The position numbers and the translations under genes are program-made. From Anaerolineaceae bacterium (GTDB lineage: Bacteria > Chloroflexota > Anaerolineae > Aggregatilineales > Phototrophicaceae), in NCBI GenBank assembly GCA_020634115.1, contig JACKCH010000017.1, positions 1 to 64,000 of the forward strand: DNA of 64,000 nt, given 5' to 3'. Every line of letters starts with the position of its first letter. Position 1 is the first letter of the stretch. The notes under the pieces are model-generated. The model was not told the DNA's origin, did not search any database, and saw only the letters and a list, made by a program, of their open reading frames with translations. Shown one piece after another: positions 1-8,915 of the stretch.

Positions 1-1094
1 TCGTACAGTTCGGCTACGTTGACGCGCTTCTTTCCCTGTGACAGGGTTGCAATCGGCACATCGCTGTAAACACCACGCTGCAAACACACCAACCGCCCGG
101 ATTCGCCGCGTTCCACCAGTCCCATCGCCATCTGCGCGTAGTTCGCCGCCACCATCAGGTCGAGCGAGTCCGGCACGCCAGAGCGCATCAGGTAGCCAAG
201 CTGCTGGTTAATGATATTTTGACCGGTAAGGCGCTTCAGGGCATCCCCAACTTCCTTGCCGATACCACCTAGCTTACGGTGGCCGTAGTCGTCAGCCTCG
301 CCGGTTTCCAGCACCTGGCCGTCAATCGGGTGAGCGCCTTCAGAAACCGTGACCATCGCGTAGTTGCTGGGGTTGCTGGCTTTGTCTTCCAGGACAAGTT
401 TTGCCAACCGTTCGATATCAAAGGGAACTTCAGAAATCAAAGCGCGGTCTACACCTGCCAGATACGCGGCGACCAGGGAGGTTTCGCCGGAATTGCGCCC
501 GAACAGTTCGACTACAGCGATGCGTTCATGAGAACCGGCAGACGTGCGCAGGTTATGGATGAATTCGACGCTGCGAGTCACAGCGGTGGAAAACCCGATG
601 CAGTAGTCCGTACCATAGACATCATTATCCATTGTCTTGGGGATGGCGATCACCCGAATGCCTTCATGGTGCAGCCGTTCGCCATAGCTCAGGGTGTCAT
701 CACCGCCAATCGGGATCAGACATTCAATACCCAGCTTGTCGATGACTTTGAGAACATGCCCGGTGCAGTCTACCGGGTCTTCACCGGCACGGTCTTCCGC
801 CAAAATGTTTTCTGGCACCGCCGACGGCTTAACGCGACCCGGATTGGTGCGCGAGGTGTGCAGGAATGTGCCGCCCGTGCGGTCAATCCGTCGTACTGCG
901 TTACGATCAAGTGGCGCGACGTATTGCCAGTTGTCGCGGGGTTCTCGGTTCAGGTCGTATTCCAGAAGTCCGGCCCACCCCCGGCGTATTCCGAAAACCT
1001 CATAGCCGTTATCCATTGCCCGGTTCACGATAGCTTTGATAGCGGGGTTCAGGCCAGGCACATCCCCCCCGCCTGTCAATACAGCGATACGCAT
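1..1094 (-). CDS. pfp: 6-phosphofructokinase, PPi-type motifs (partial, cut by left edge)
   Basis: Phosphorylates fructose 6-phosphate in the cytoplasm. The N-terminus reads MRIAVLTGGGDVPGLNPAIK, typical of the PFK family. The phosphoryl-donor motif is GGDDT (residues 130-134) and the substrate motif is PKTMDND with Lys153. ATP-dependent enzymes normally have GGDGS and PGTIDND, while Asp and Lys at these two positions are the hallmark of pyrophosphate-dependent enzymes, so PPi is the predicted donor. About 364 residues are visible and the stop lies beyond position 1, which is close to the usual length. It is divergent from the aldolase gene at 1390, so two consecutive glycolytic steps flank one intergenic region. 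Donor preference is inferred from two residues only. Confidence 0.9.
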   Translation of the reverse strand, partial: MRIAVLTGGGDVPGLNPAIKAIVNRAMDNGYEVFGIRRGWAGLLEYDLNREPRDNWQYVAPLDRNAVRRIDRTGGTFLHTSRTNPGRVKPSAVPENILAEDRAGEDPVDCTGHVLKVIDKLGIECLIPIGGDDTLSYGERLHHEGIRVIAIPKTMDNDVYGTDYCIGFSTAVTRSVEFIHNLRTSAGSHERIAVVELFGRNSGETSLVAAYLAGVDRALISEVPFDIERLAKLVLEDKASNPSNYAMVTVSEGAHPIDGQVLETGEADDYGHRKLGGIGKEVGDALKRLTGQNIINQQLGYLMRSGVPDSLDLMVAANYAQMAMGLVERGESGRLVCLQRGVYSDVPIATLSQGKKRVNVAELY

Positions 1095-1335
1095 ACGATC
1101 ATCTCTTTCTGTCTTCATCTTCTGACGAAGTACCATATTAGCGCAGATTCTCCTGGCTGGAAGGGGTGAATAATGAATCCCATTTTTCCGATTCCCACAA
1201 AAATATTTGGAAAAGTTGCACAGCTACCCAAATGCAAGGCTGCTATATAGGACCTCTTAGCTGAAGAAAACAATCGAGCGGGGCGAAACGGACGTTTGTC
1301 AGTCGAATCAAGGGATAAAAGAATAGTTGTGGTAG

Positions 1336-1344
1336 TGGTATAAT
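1336..1344 (+). promoter_or_regulatory. Extended -10 promoter for the aldolase gene
   Basis: TGGTATAAT is a consensus extended -10 (TGnTATAAT) lying 46 bases before the aldolase ATG at 1390. No convincing -35 hexamer is visible 16-18 bases upstream, which is usual for extended -10 promoters. Confidence 0.55.
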
Positions 1345-1389
1345 GTGAAACGGTTATCCGTATTTGAAACAAATCGAAGGAAAAACGCA

Positions 1390-2478
1390 ATGAGCGTAGC
1401 GCAAAATCTGGATATCAACAAAATTACTGAAATGCTGGGTAGCGAGGCCGATGCCCTGCTGAATCACCAGAGCCAGACGATCAGCAAAGACCGCCTGTAT
1501 CTTCCTGGCCCGAACTTTGTAGATGAGGTGTGGCGTGATACGGATCGTACGCCCCAGGTGCTTCGTAGTCTTCAGCAGATGTTCAATACCGGGCGGCTGG
1601 CCGGTACGGGGTATCTTTCCATTCTACCGGTAGACCAGGGTATCGAACACTCTGCGGGCGCATCATTCGCCAAGAATCCCGACTATTTTGACTCTGCCAA
1701 AATTGTCGAGCTGGCTATTGAAGGTGGTTGTAACGCGGTGGCTTCTACTTACGGTGTGCTGGGCTCAGTCGCCCGCAAGTATGCCCACAAAATCCCCTTC
1801 CTGGTGAAGATTAACCACAACGAACTGCTCACGTATCCCAATACCTTTGACCAGATCATGTTCGGCAGCATCCGGGAAGCCTGGAACATGGGTGCGGTTG
1901 CGGTAGGCGCGACGGTGTACTTCGGTTCACCGGAAAGTGGCCGCCAACTAACCGAAGTCGCGCAGGCCTTTGCCTATGCTCATGAATTGGGTATGGCAAC
2001 GGTGCTGTGGTGCTACCTGCGGAATCCGGGCTTCAAGGTGGATGGCGTGAATTATGAAACGTCCGCCGACCTGTCCGGGCAGGCTAACCACCTGGGTGTG
2101 ACTATTCAGGCTGACATTGTGAAACAAAAACTACCGGAAAATAATGGTGGCTTCAAAGCCCTCAACACGGGTGGATCATCCTACGGAAAGCTGGATGAGC
2201 GTATCTACACGCAACTGACCAGCGAAAATCCGATTGACCTGACTCGCTATCAGGTGGCGAATGGGTATATGGGGCGCATTGGTTTGATTAACTCCGGCGG
2301 TGCCAGCGGCAAGAATGACTTTGCCGATGCGGTCAAGACGGCGGTTATCAACAAGCGGGCGGGCGGCACGGGCCTCATCAGCGGGCGTAAGGCCTTCCAG
2401 CGCCCGATGGCTGAAGGTGTGCAGTTGCTCAACGCCATTCAGGACGTGTATCTCTGCGACGATGTGACCATCGCGTAG
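1390..2478 (+). CDS. fbaB: Class I fructose-bisphosphate aldolase (FbaB/DhnA type)
   Basis: Cleaves fructose 1,6-bisphosphate to glyceraldehyde 3-phosphate and dihydroxyacetone phosphate through a Schiff base, without metal. The 362-residue protein matches FbaB length (about 350). Recognisable stretches are LPVDQGIEHS near residue 80, PFLVKINHNEL, and the ADIVKQK motif whose Lys245 is the expected Schiff-base lysine of the DhnA family. The ATG at 1390 is chosen over an in-frame upstream start because AAGGA lies just before it and the extended -10 is upstream. It is divergent from the phosphofructokinase that makes its substrate, and a strong terminator follows. Confidence 0.93.
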   Translation: MSVAQNLDINKITEMLGSEADALLNHQSQTISKDRLYLPGPNFVDEVWRDTDRTPQVLRSLQQMFNTGRLAGTGYLSILPVDQGIEHSAGASFAKNPDYFDSAKIVELAIEGGCNAVASTYGVLGSVARKYAHKIPFLVKINHNELLTYPNTFDQIMFGSIREAWNMGAVAVGATVYFGSPESGRQLTEVAQAFAYAHELGMATVLWCYLRNPGFKVDGVNYETSADLSGQANHLGVTIQADIVKQKLPENNGGFKALNTGGSSYGKLDERIYTQLTSENPIDLTRYQVANGYMGRIGLINSGGASGKNDFADAVKTAVINKRAGGTGLISGRKAFQRPMAEGVQLLNAIQDVYLCDDVTIA

Positions 2479-2501
2479 AAGTCTGGTTCATCGTTTGCTC
2501 T

Positions 2502-2543
2502 AAAATCCTCTCTCTGCTTCGGTTTGGTGGGGAGAGGATTTTT
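2502..2543 (+). terminator. Rho-independent terminator after fbaB
   Basis: ATCCTCTC pairs with GAGAGGAT across a loop and is followed by a T run. It separates fbaB from the HEAT gene. Confidence 0.8.
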
Positions 2544-2576
2544 CTATTCAGTGAGTCGAACTCAGGAGAGGGCTGT

Positions 2577-3047
2577 ATGACCGATGATATCAGTCAATGG
2601 GTGGCAGACTTAAACCATACCGAACCGCTGCGGCGCTGGCAGGCGATGAAAGCACTTCGAGGGCAGGGCGCTGCTGCTGTTCCGGCGCTAGTTGCGGCGT
2701 TGCACCATTCAGTGACAGAGGTGCGCTGGCGGGCGGCGGTGCTGTTGGGATGGGTGGGCGATGCAAGTGCGATTGAGCCTCTTTCCGAGCTGCTGGGTGA
2801 AGGCTACGAGGTGAAAATCAATGCGGTGTGGGCCCTAGGGCAGATCGCGGATACGGCTGTCCAACCCTGGTTGCTGGATACGCTGCATACGGCGGGGGAA
2901 AATGAACCGGATATCCGTTATGTGGCGGCGCTGGCATTAGTACGGCACAATCATCTTGCCGCGCTTCAGGATGCGCTCAGGAGCGACTATCTGCCGGTTT
3001 ACAGGGCCGCTCACGCAGCACTGGCGACAGTTGCCTATTCAGCTTAA
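2577..3047 (+). CDS. HEAT-repeat protein
   Basis: A 156-residue soluble protein made almost entirely of HEAT/PBS-lyase-like helical repeats: units such as RRWQAMKALRGQGAAAVPAL, VRWRAAVLLGWVGDASAIEP and VKINAVWALGQIADTAVQPW recur about every 31 residues. Such repeats form a curved scaffold for protein contacts, and no catalytic motif is visible. The start is supported by an AGGAGAGGG ribosome-binding site. It is convergent with the FHA-receiver gene, only 14 bases separating the two stops. The partner and function cannot be read from the sequence. Confidence 0.8.
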   Translation: MTDDISQWVADLNHTEPLRRWQAMKALRGQGAAAVPALVAALHHSVTEVRWRAAVLLGWVGDASAIEPLSELLGEGYEVKINAVWALGQIADTAVQPWLLDTLHTAGENEPDIRYVAALALVRHNHLAALQDALRSDYLPVYRAAHAALATVAYSA

Positions 3048-3061
3048 AACTGGCAGGCGGT

Positions 3062-3961
3062 CTAAATACGGTTGGTTTCGCTGCTTTCGTGGCCCATCAG
3101 GGTGCTGACGGAATTGACCAGGGTATCCACGCTTACTGGCTTACTCAGGCAAACGTCCGCGCCCTGTTCGCGAGCCTGTTTCATCTGGTAACCGCCGGTC
3201 GCGCCAGATACGACAATCAGGGGTAGATGCCGCCCGGTGCTCTGTTTACGGAAGTACCGTACCAGGTCAATGCCGTTCAGATTTGTATCTGGCAGCATAA
3301 TATCCAGGACGACGGCATCGGGTAGTTCATGTGCGGCGATCCCTAACGCAGAAACAGCTGTGTTCACCACCTTCACCTTATATCCGGCATGTTCCAATGC
3401 CAGTCGGTAAACTGTTGCGACATCCTCGTCATCTTCAATCACGAGGACTGTTTCACCGTGTCCGGTAATCGGGATCGTCGCGTGGCTGACACTCATATCC
3501 GGCACTTGTTGCTGAACCATCGGCACAACAGCAAAGCGTACCTGAAGCTGTATCTGCCCGATGGTCAGGTTGTCCCCGTTACGCAGTCGATATTCCTGCC
3601 CCGGCGTTAAGACGTGATTGTTCAACCGGCTGCCGTTCACGCTGTTTAAGTCCTGAACGGTAATCCGATTATCTTTCGTGGTGACCAGGGCATGTTCACG
3701 AGAAACCCCTTTTACCTGCCCGCCGAAAGGGAGCAGATCAACGTCCGGGTGTATCCCTTGCTTAATGTCTTGTCGTCCGATGAGCATAGTTTCATGAACC
3801 TGAACCTGAATGGTCTCAGGGGTACCAACGACCCGAAACTCAATCACCCAGGGGAGTTCGTCATCCAGCGGCCCAGTTGCTCGTAAGGGAAGCGGCTCCT
3901 CAGTGTGTGGGAGATCGAGATGGCGTGTTTTCATTTTGTCGTTTGGATCCTGTGCGCTCAT
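3062..3961 (-). CDS. FHA domain-response regulator receiver fusion
   Basis: A 299-residue cytoplasmic signalling protein. An N-terminal tail is followed by an FHA phosphothreonine-binding domain (about 55-140; LIGRQD at 60-65, SREHA at 88-92, NSVNGS at 106-111). A CheY-like receiver follows (about 170-292) with the acidic cluster EDDED at 176-180, phospho-acceptor Asp220 in VVLDIMLPD and conserved Lys274 in SKP. There is no DNA-binding or enzymatic output domain, so it probably acts by protein contact, linking Ser/Thr phosphorylation with two-component phosphorelay. No cognate kinase is adjacent; the nearest histidine kinase in the window is at 53.5 kb. Confidence 0.9.
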   Translation of the reverse strand: MSAQDPNDKMKTRHLDLPHTEEPLPLRATGPLDDELPWVIEFRVVGTPETIQVQVHETMLIGRQDIKQGIHPDVDLLPFGGQVKGVSREHALVTTKDNRITVQDLNSVNGSRLNNHVLTPGQEYRLRNGDNLTIGQIQLQVRFAVVPMVQQQVPDMSVSHATIPITGHGETVLVIEDDEDVATVYRLALEHAGYKVKVVNTAVSALGIAAHELPDAVVLDIMLPDTNLNGIDLVRYFRKQSTGRHLPLIVVSGATGGYQMKQAREQGADVCLSKPVSVDTLVNSVSTLMGHESSETNRI

Positions 3962-4519
3962 TCAGCTCGCCCTTTCGGTCAATCGAAAGATAAGGGGCTT
4001 CTAGTTAGGCTTATTTAATCCTAGCTTAATTCTATTGCATTGTAGCGTCTACACAATCTAACGCCTATAGTTATTCGATACTAACCGGACGCCACCCTGC
4101 AAACGCCCTTGTGTTACGTGTTCAGGCCAGATACCGCGTGTATTCATTAATCAGTATATCAGACATCCTGCAGGAAGGTTATGAAAAATATTAAATCATA
4201 TAACAACCCTTTTCTATCCTATTACTTTTCAGACGTTGGAATAACACAAATTCCTACAATTTGAACCTTTATGAACCATAAAGAGCCTGATAGGATTAGT
4301 CATGTATTTACCCAGCATTGAAAGGGGGCGGCTATGGATGCTCATTGGTGTCAACCGGACTATAGCAACGGGATTTCAGCCAATCCCCCATATTTAGGGG
4401 GGTATTGAACCGGTTGAAAGTGTGCCATAATAGACCCTACAGAAATGTATGTTTTCTGTAGCAGCGTAACATCTGTTTTCACAATCTGTCCTGAGTGAAT
4501 AGCGAGACGGAAAAACACC
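3962..4519. other. Intergenic region without a convincing gene
   Basis: This 558-base, AT-richer stretch lies between the divergent FHA-receiver and ClpP-like genes. No ORF in it has a credible start, ribosome-binding site or family match. A weak candidate promoter for the protease is TTGAAC (4405-4410) with CATAAT (4426-4431), but the 15-base spacer is short. No repeat or structured RNA is recognised. Confidence 0.5.
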
Positions 4520-5140
4520 ATGAACATGTCACGCAAACTGTACAATACGCTGTCTTTTGGTAACGCCGGCATGGATCGTGATGATACGCCCCGCCTGACC
4601 GTCGAGACGGTTGATAATCACATCTATTTCTACGCGGATGTGGATAGTGATCGTTGTCTGGCGCTGATGCGTGCCATTCGTAATGCAGATACTGACCTGC
4701 GTACCGAACACCTGTCACGCGGGCTGGAAGGGACTCCCCTGACGCCCATCTGGTTGCACATCCATTCATACGGCGGCGACCTGTTCACCGGCTTTAGCAT
4801 CGCCGACCAATTGAAGATGATTAAGACACCGATCTACTCGGTGGTCGAGGGGATTTGTGCCAGCGCCGCGACTTTGCTGGCGATGTCCTGTGCCAAGCGG
4901 TATATTCTGCCGAGCAGCTTCGTGCTGATCCACCAGCTTTCCGGATTTGTTTGGGGAACTCACGAGCAGTTTAAGGACGAAATGACGCTCCAGAACAAGG
5001 CGATGGATCGTCTGGTGCAATTCTACGCCGATCATTCTAAGGTGGACGAAGCGCAGGTCCGTTCGATGCTGACCCGCGACTTCTGGATGGACGCGGAAAC
5101 CTGTGTCGAGATGGGGTTTGCGGACGAAGTCCTCAAGTAA
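4520..5140 (+). CDS. ClpP-like serine protease
   Basis: A 206-residue member of the ClpP/crotonase fold. The oxyanion strand reads IWLHIHSYGGDLFTGF, followed by nucleophile Ser115 in GICASAATLL, His138 in VLIHQLSG and Asp187 in TRDFWMDA, so the Ser-His-Asp triad is complete. It is more divergent than housekeeping ClpP: the N-terminal axial-loop region is different and longer, and the usual Ser-Met next to the nucleophile is Ser-Ala. It may be a second ClpP or ClpP-like paralogue, or a SppA/tail-protease-like relative. No Clp ATPase gene is adjacent. A strong terminator follows. Confidence 0.8.
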   Translation: MNMSRKLYNTLSFGNAGMDRDDTPRLTVETVDNHIYFYADVDSDRCLALMRAIRNADTDLRTEHLSRGLEGTPLTPIWLHIHSYGGDLFTGFSIADQLKMIKTPIYSVVEGICASAATLLAMSCAKRYILPSSFVLIHQLSGFVWGTHEQFKDEMTLQNKAMDRLVQFYADHSKVDEAQVRSMLTRDFWMDAETCVEMGFADEVLK

Positions 5141-5173
5141 ACGCCGATTTTTGACAGCGTATCTGATAAAAGG

Positions 5174-5215
5174 ACAGGGGGGAAGCGCAAAACGCCTCAC
5201 CCCCTGTTTTGTTTT
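5174..5215 (+). terminator. Rho-independent terminator after the ClpP-like gene
   Basis: ACAGGGGG pairs with CCCCCTGT (8 bp) and is followed by TTTGTTTT. It lies between convergent genes. Confidence 0.75.
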
Positions 5216-5237
5216 CTCCGCGTCGAAGGACAGTTCG

Positions 5238-6722
5238 TTAGTCGCCAGCCGCCCATTCAGGTAGCGGACGGCAGCACAGCACAAGCTGCTTGGCTGCCCG
5301 GACTTCGTCCAACCGCTTAACCGGGGCAGTGTGTGGGGCAGTTCGCAGCAGGTCTGCATCCTGGTGTGCTTCCGCCGCGATTTTCTTCATTACGTCAATG
5401 AACTCATCCAGCGTGGCTTTATCTTCCGTTTCGGTGGGTTCAATCATCAACGCTTCTGGCACAATCAATGGGAAATAGTTGGTCGGCGGGTGAATGCCGT
5501 AGTCCATCAACCGCTTGGAAATATCCAGCGCGTGGACGTTCTCCACATCCTCAAAATGACCTTCCAGCACAAATTCATGGGCGCAGATGCGGTCATAGGG
5601 TACTCTGTAGGTATCGCGCAGCTTGACGCGGATATAGTTAGCGTTCAGCACCGCGTAGCGTGTGATGTCCTTAATGCCGGTATCGCCGTGGATCCCGATA
5701 TAGGTATAGGCACGGACGTGCATCCCGAAGTTGCCGTAAAAGGCCTTCAGTCGCCCGATGGACTTCTCTGGCATTTTCAGGCCATACAGCGGCGGCTCTT
5801 CGTCGTTACCTGCGTCCACGATTTCGACCACCGGGCCGGGTAAGAAGGGCTTGAGTTTGTCATTAACCCCCACCGGGCCGCTGCCGGGGCCACCGCCGCC
5901 GTGCGGGGTGGAAAACGTCTTGTGCAAGTTATAGTGCATCACGTCGAAACCGAGTTCGCCTGGCTTGACCACGCCCATCAGGGCGTTCATGTTGGCGCCA
6001 TCCATGTACATCAGACCGCCGCAGTCATGCACCGCTTTGATGACATCCAGGATATGCCCTTCAAACAGGCCAAGCGTGCTGGGGACGGTAATCATCATCC
6101 CAGCGATAGTGTCATCACAGGCTGCCCGCAGCGCTTCCAGATCAACATCGCCATTTTGATCGGAGGGGAGTTCCACCGCCTCAAATCCGGCCATGGAAAC
6201 GGTAGCCGGATTGGTGCCGTGTGCGCTGTTCGGGACCAGAATCTTGGTACGTTTGGTATCACCGCGATCCAGGTGATATTTGCGGATCATCAGGATTCCG
6301 GCGAATTCGCCCTGCGCCCCAGCAGCTGGTGCCAGGCTGACGGCCTGGAAGCCGCTGATTTCCCCCAGCCAGGTTTGCAACTGGTACATGAGCGCCAGTG
6401 CGCCCTGCGCCCCTTCATCATCGGTGCGCGGGTGTAACTGGGCGAAACCGGGCAGACGAGCCGCGTCTTCATTCACTTTAGGGTTGTACTTCATGGTACA
6501 CGACCCCAGTGGGTAGAAGCCGGTATCAATCGAGTGATTCAGATGACTCAGGCGGACAAAATGCCGCATCACCTGGAGTTCACTGACTTCTGGCAGGTCG
6601 AGTGTGGTTCGCAGCAGGTCTTTGGGCAGCGGGGATTCCGGCACATCCAACGCTGGTAGCAGCGCCCCGGTACGGCCTGCTACGCTCATATCATAAATCA
6701 GGGGTTCGAGTGCCTGCGTCAT
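5238..6722 (-). CDS. gcvPB: Glycine dehydrogenase (P-protein) subunit 2
   Basis: PLP-dependent C-terminal half of the split P-protein; with GcvPA it decarboxylates glycine and passes the aminomethyl group to lipoyl-GcvH. The 494-residue length fits the family. The PLP lysine is Lys268 in NLHKTFSTPHGGGGPG, followed by the conserved glycine-rich loop, and the YPLGSCTMKYNPK stretch near the N-terminus is diagnostic. Its start overlaps the gcvPA stop by four bases, indicating translational coupling. Transcription should come from the riboswitch-controlled promoter upstream of gcvH. Confidence 0.97.
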   Translation of the reverse strand: MTQALEPLIYDMSVAGRTGALLPALDVPESPLPKDLLRTTLDLPEVSELQVMRHFVRLSHLNHSIDTGFYPLGSCTMKYNPKVNEDAARLPGFAQLHPRTDDEGAQGALALMYQLQTWLGEISGFQAVSLAPAAGAQGEFAGILMIRKYHLDRGDTKRTKILVPNSAHGTNPATVSMAGFEAVELPSDQNGDVDLEALRAACDDTIAGMMITVPSTLGLFEGHILDVIKAVHDCGGLMYMDGANMNALMGVVKPGELGFDVMHYNLHKTFSTPHGGGGPGSGPVGVNDKLKPFLPGPVVEIVDAGNDEEPPLYGLKMPEKSIGRLKAFYGNFGMHVRAYTYIGIHGDTGIKDITRYAVLNANYIRVKLRDTYRVPYDRICAHEFVLEGHFEDVENVHALDISKRLMDYGIHPPTNYFPLIVPEALMIEPTETEDKATLDEFIDVMKKIAAEAHQDADLLRTAPHTAPVKRLDEVRAAKQLVLCCRPLPEWAAGD

Positions 6723-8059
6723 GATGCAATCTCCTTCAACTCGGCAACCAGGGCGTCAATTTCTTCACGGTTGTTGGTTTCGGTTACGGCCACCAGCATC
6801 GTATTTTGTAGGTGCGGGTAATCCTGCCCCAGGTCGTAGCCGCCCACGATACCCTTTTGAATCAGATGGTCGTTGATTTCGGCCACCGACTTCGGACATT
6901 TCACCATGAACTCATTGAAAAATGGCTTGGCGCGGTCTACCGTGTACCCGGCCAGCGCGTTAATCTGGTCGGCGGCATAATGTGCTTTGTGATAGTTGAG
7001 GGTTGCCACCTGCTTGATACCGTTTTTACCCATCAGGGATAGGTACACGCAGGCCGAAAGCGCCATTAAGCCCTGATTGGTGCAGATATTGCTGCTTGCT
7101 TTTTCGCGGCGGATGTCTTGTTCACGGGGACGCAGCGTCATCACAAAAGCGCGTTTGCCGTCTTCGTCTAATGTCTCGCCGACGATACGCCCGGCGATGC
7201 GGCGGACGTGCTTCATCTTGGTGCAGAAGAAGCCCAGGTACGGGCCGCCATAGCTTAGGGGGATACCTAAAGGCTGTCCTTCACCGACGACAATATCTGC
7301 GCCGAATTCGCCCGGACTCTTGAACAGGCCAAGCGCCATCGGATTAACGACGACCACCAGCAGTGCCCCGGCAGTATGGACTTTCTCCGCCAGCCCCTTC
7401 AGGTCGTCAATCTGCCCGAAGAAATTCGGATAAGCGACAGCCAGCATAGCCGTATCGCCATCCAGCATATCCACCAGATCGGCGATATCTGCCTGCCCGC
7501 CATCACCGACGAACTTGGTATCCTGTCCCTGGTGATAGGTGCGGACGACCTCACGGTACTGAGGGTTGATGGCTGGGCTGAGGATGATTTTGTTCCGCTT
7601 GCCGCGTCCGGCATCTATGGCGACGGTGACGGCTTCCGCCAGGCTGGTTGCACCGTCGTAGTGGCTGGCGTTAGCGGCGTCCATCCCGGTTAAACTGGAC
7701 ATCATGCTTTGGTACTCGAAAATCGCCTGGAGTGTCCCCTGACTAACTTCCGGCTGATAGGGGGTGTAGGCGGTGTAAAACTCGCTCCGCAGCAGAATGT
7801 GATTGACGGCTGACGGGATGAAATGGTGATACGCGCCCGCGCCCCGGAAAACCGCGAAATCTCCGGCGTGTTCGTCGGCTTCGGCCATCGCCTGAAGTTC
7901 GGCCATCATTTCCATTTCGCTCAGGGGGGCAGGGAGGTCAAGTTTTGGGAAACGGTGCGATGCTGGTACCGCCTCGAACAGGTCTTCAATAGTGGTAACA
8001 CCGACAGCCGACAGCATTTGCTGCCGCTCGGCATCGGTATGTGGTATATAGCTCATCAT
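6719..8059 (-). CDS. gcvPA: Glycine dehydrogenase (P-protein) subunit 1
   Basis: N-terminal half of the split glycine decarboxylase, 446 residues, the usual length. It begins MMSYIPHTDAERQQML and contains the family blocks FRGAGAYHHFIPSAV, TAYTPYQPEVSQG and EGQPLGIPLSYGGPYLG. It carries no PLP lysine, as expected for subunit 1; the heterodimer with GcvPB is the active form. Two adjacent ATG codons (8059 and 8056) could both serve as start. The gap to gcvH upstream is 167 bases without an obvious promoter or terminator, so co-transcription with gcvH is likely. No gcvT is present in the window. Confidence 0.97.
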   Translation of the reverse strand: MMSYIPHTDAERQQMLSAVGVTTIEDLFEAVPASHRFPKLDLPAPLSEMEMMAELQAMAEADEHAGDFAVFRGAGAYHHFIPSAVNHILLRSEFYTAYTPYQPEVSQGTLQAIFEYQSMMSSLTGMDAANASHYDGATSLAEAVTVAIDAGRGKRNKIILSPAINPQYREVVRTYHQGQDTKFVGDGGQADIADLVDMLDGDTAMLAVAYPNFFGQIDDLKGLAEKVHTAGALLVVVVNPMALGLFKSPGEFGADIVVGEGQPLGIPLSYGGPYLGFFCTKMKHVRRIAGRIVGETLDEDGKRAFVMTLRPREQDIRREKASSNICTNQGLMALSACVYLSLMGKNGIKQVATLNYHKAHYAADQINALAGYTVDRAKPFFNEFMVKCPKSVAEINDHLIQKGIVGGYDLGQDYPHLQNTMLVAVTETNNREEIDALVAELKEIAS

Positions 8060-8226
8060 GATACCCTATAGGCTCAACAACAGATTGTTAAACGAATTCA
8101 GGTGGACTCCCGCTTGCAAAACTGCCTGGAAGAGATGCAAAAACCACCCCACCCACACACCTAACCTTGAGCGTGACTGAGGCCGGATCGCAATACATTC
8201 TCTAAGAAGGCGGCAGTCCCGGCGGT

Positions 8227-8613
8227 TTACCGGCTCTCGCAGAAAGCGGTATAGGCGGCAGCGTCCATCAGGTCACTCAGGTCGCCCTCCGCTACGGTGA
8301 TCTTGACCAACCAGCCCTCACCATACGGGTCATTGTTAATCAGTTCCGGTTGGTCTTCCAGCGCGTTATTCACCGCGCTCACCGTGCCGCCGACAGCGGT
8401 GTAAATATCAGAAGCGGCTTTGACCGACTCGACCACGCCGAATGAATCGCCCTGGTCAAATTTCGCGCCTACGTCCGGCAGTTCGACATAAACGATGTCG
8501 TTCAACTGTTCCTGCGCGTAGTCGGTGACGCCGATGGTGGCGGTGCCATCTTCCAACCGCACCCATTCATCGTTCTTGGTATATTTCAGGTCAGCGGGGT
8601 TAGCGTTTCCCAT
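8227..8613 (-). CDS. gcvH: Glycine cleavage system H protein
   Basis: Lipoyl carrier that shuttles the aminomethyl group between the P, T and L proteins. At 128 residues it has family length, and Lys65 in GVVESVKAASDIY is the lipoylation site. The start is supported by GAAGGAG about ten bases upstream. It is the first gene after the glycine riboswitch and its terminator, so it leads the gcvH-gcvPA-gcvPB operon. Confidence 0.97.
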   Translation of the reverse strand: MGNANPADLKYTKNDEWVRLEDGTATIGVTDYAQEQLNDIVYVELPDVGAKFDQGDSFGVVESVKAASDIYTAVGGTVSAVNNALEDQPELINNDPYGEGWLVKITVAEGDLSDLMDAAAYTAFCESR

Positions 8614-8678
8614 AGTTCAGTGTCTCCTTCGTCATCTTATTTTGCGAAAAAGAGGATGTGATGCTGCGTGTGCGCTGG

Positions 8679-8715
8679 AAAACAAAAAGCACACAGGCAA
8701 ACCACTGCTGTGCGC
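8679..8715 (-). terminator. Riboswitch expression-platform terminator
   Basis: On the minus strand GCGCACAG pairs with CTGTGTGC (8 bp, one G-U) around an 11-base loop, followed by TTTTTGTTTT. It lies between the glycine aptamer and gcvH, as expected for a transcriptional on-switch. A separate small hairpin (CTGGA-agca-TCCAG, 8724-8737) sits between the aptamer and the terminator and may be part of the alternative fold. Confidence 0.8.
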
Positions 8716-8744
8716 TCTGTCAGCTGGATGCTTCCAGAGAAATA

Positions 8745-8845
8745 CAATCCGCGAATCCTTGAACCTGAGAGTTTCACGACCAGTCCAGCAGTCCCGGCCA
8801 CTTGCCCCTTCGGCGTCTCACTATCTGAGAACTCTCTTCGCTGAT
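8745..8845 (-). promoter_or_regulatory. Glycine riboswitch aptamer (gcvT-type)
   Basis: The minus strand carries the two conserved glycine-aptamer blocks, CGCCGAAGGGGCAA (8802-8815) and CTCTCAGGTTCAAGGA (8756-8771), preceded by GAAGAGAG. Only one aptamer is recognisable. The roughly 60-base leader before it and the segment after it do not show a second copy of these blocks, so this is a singleton rather than the common tandem form. It controls the gcv operon in response to glycine. Confidence 0.9.
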
Positions 8846-8915
8846 TGTTATCCCGTTTTACTACTACCCCTGGCGATCCGCTACACACAGGTATCTGCGG
8901 GGCAATTCTGAGTAT

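Noticed and set aside
279..1169. Plus-strand ORF of 296 codons
   Set aside because: It is antisense to the clear phosphofructokinase reading frame; its translation has no family match.
5331..6437. Plus-strand ORFs at 5331-5843 and 5901-6437
   Set aside because: Antisense to gcvPB, which has full motifs and length.
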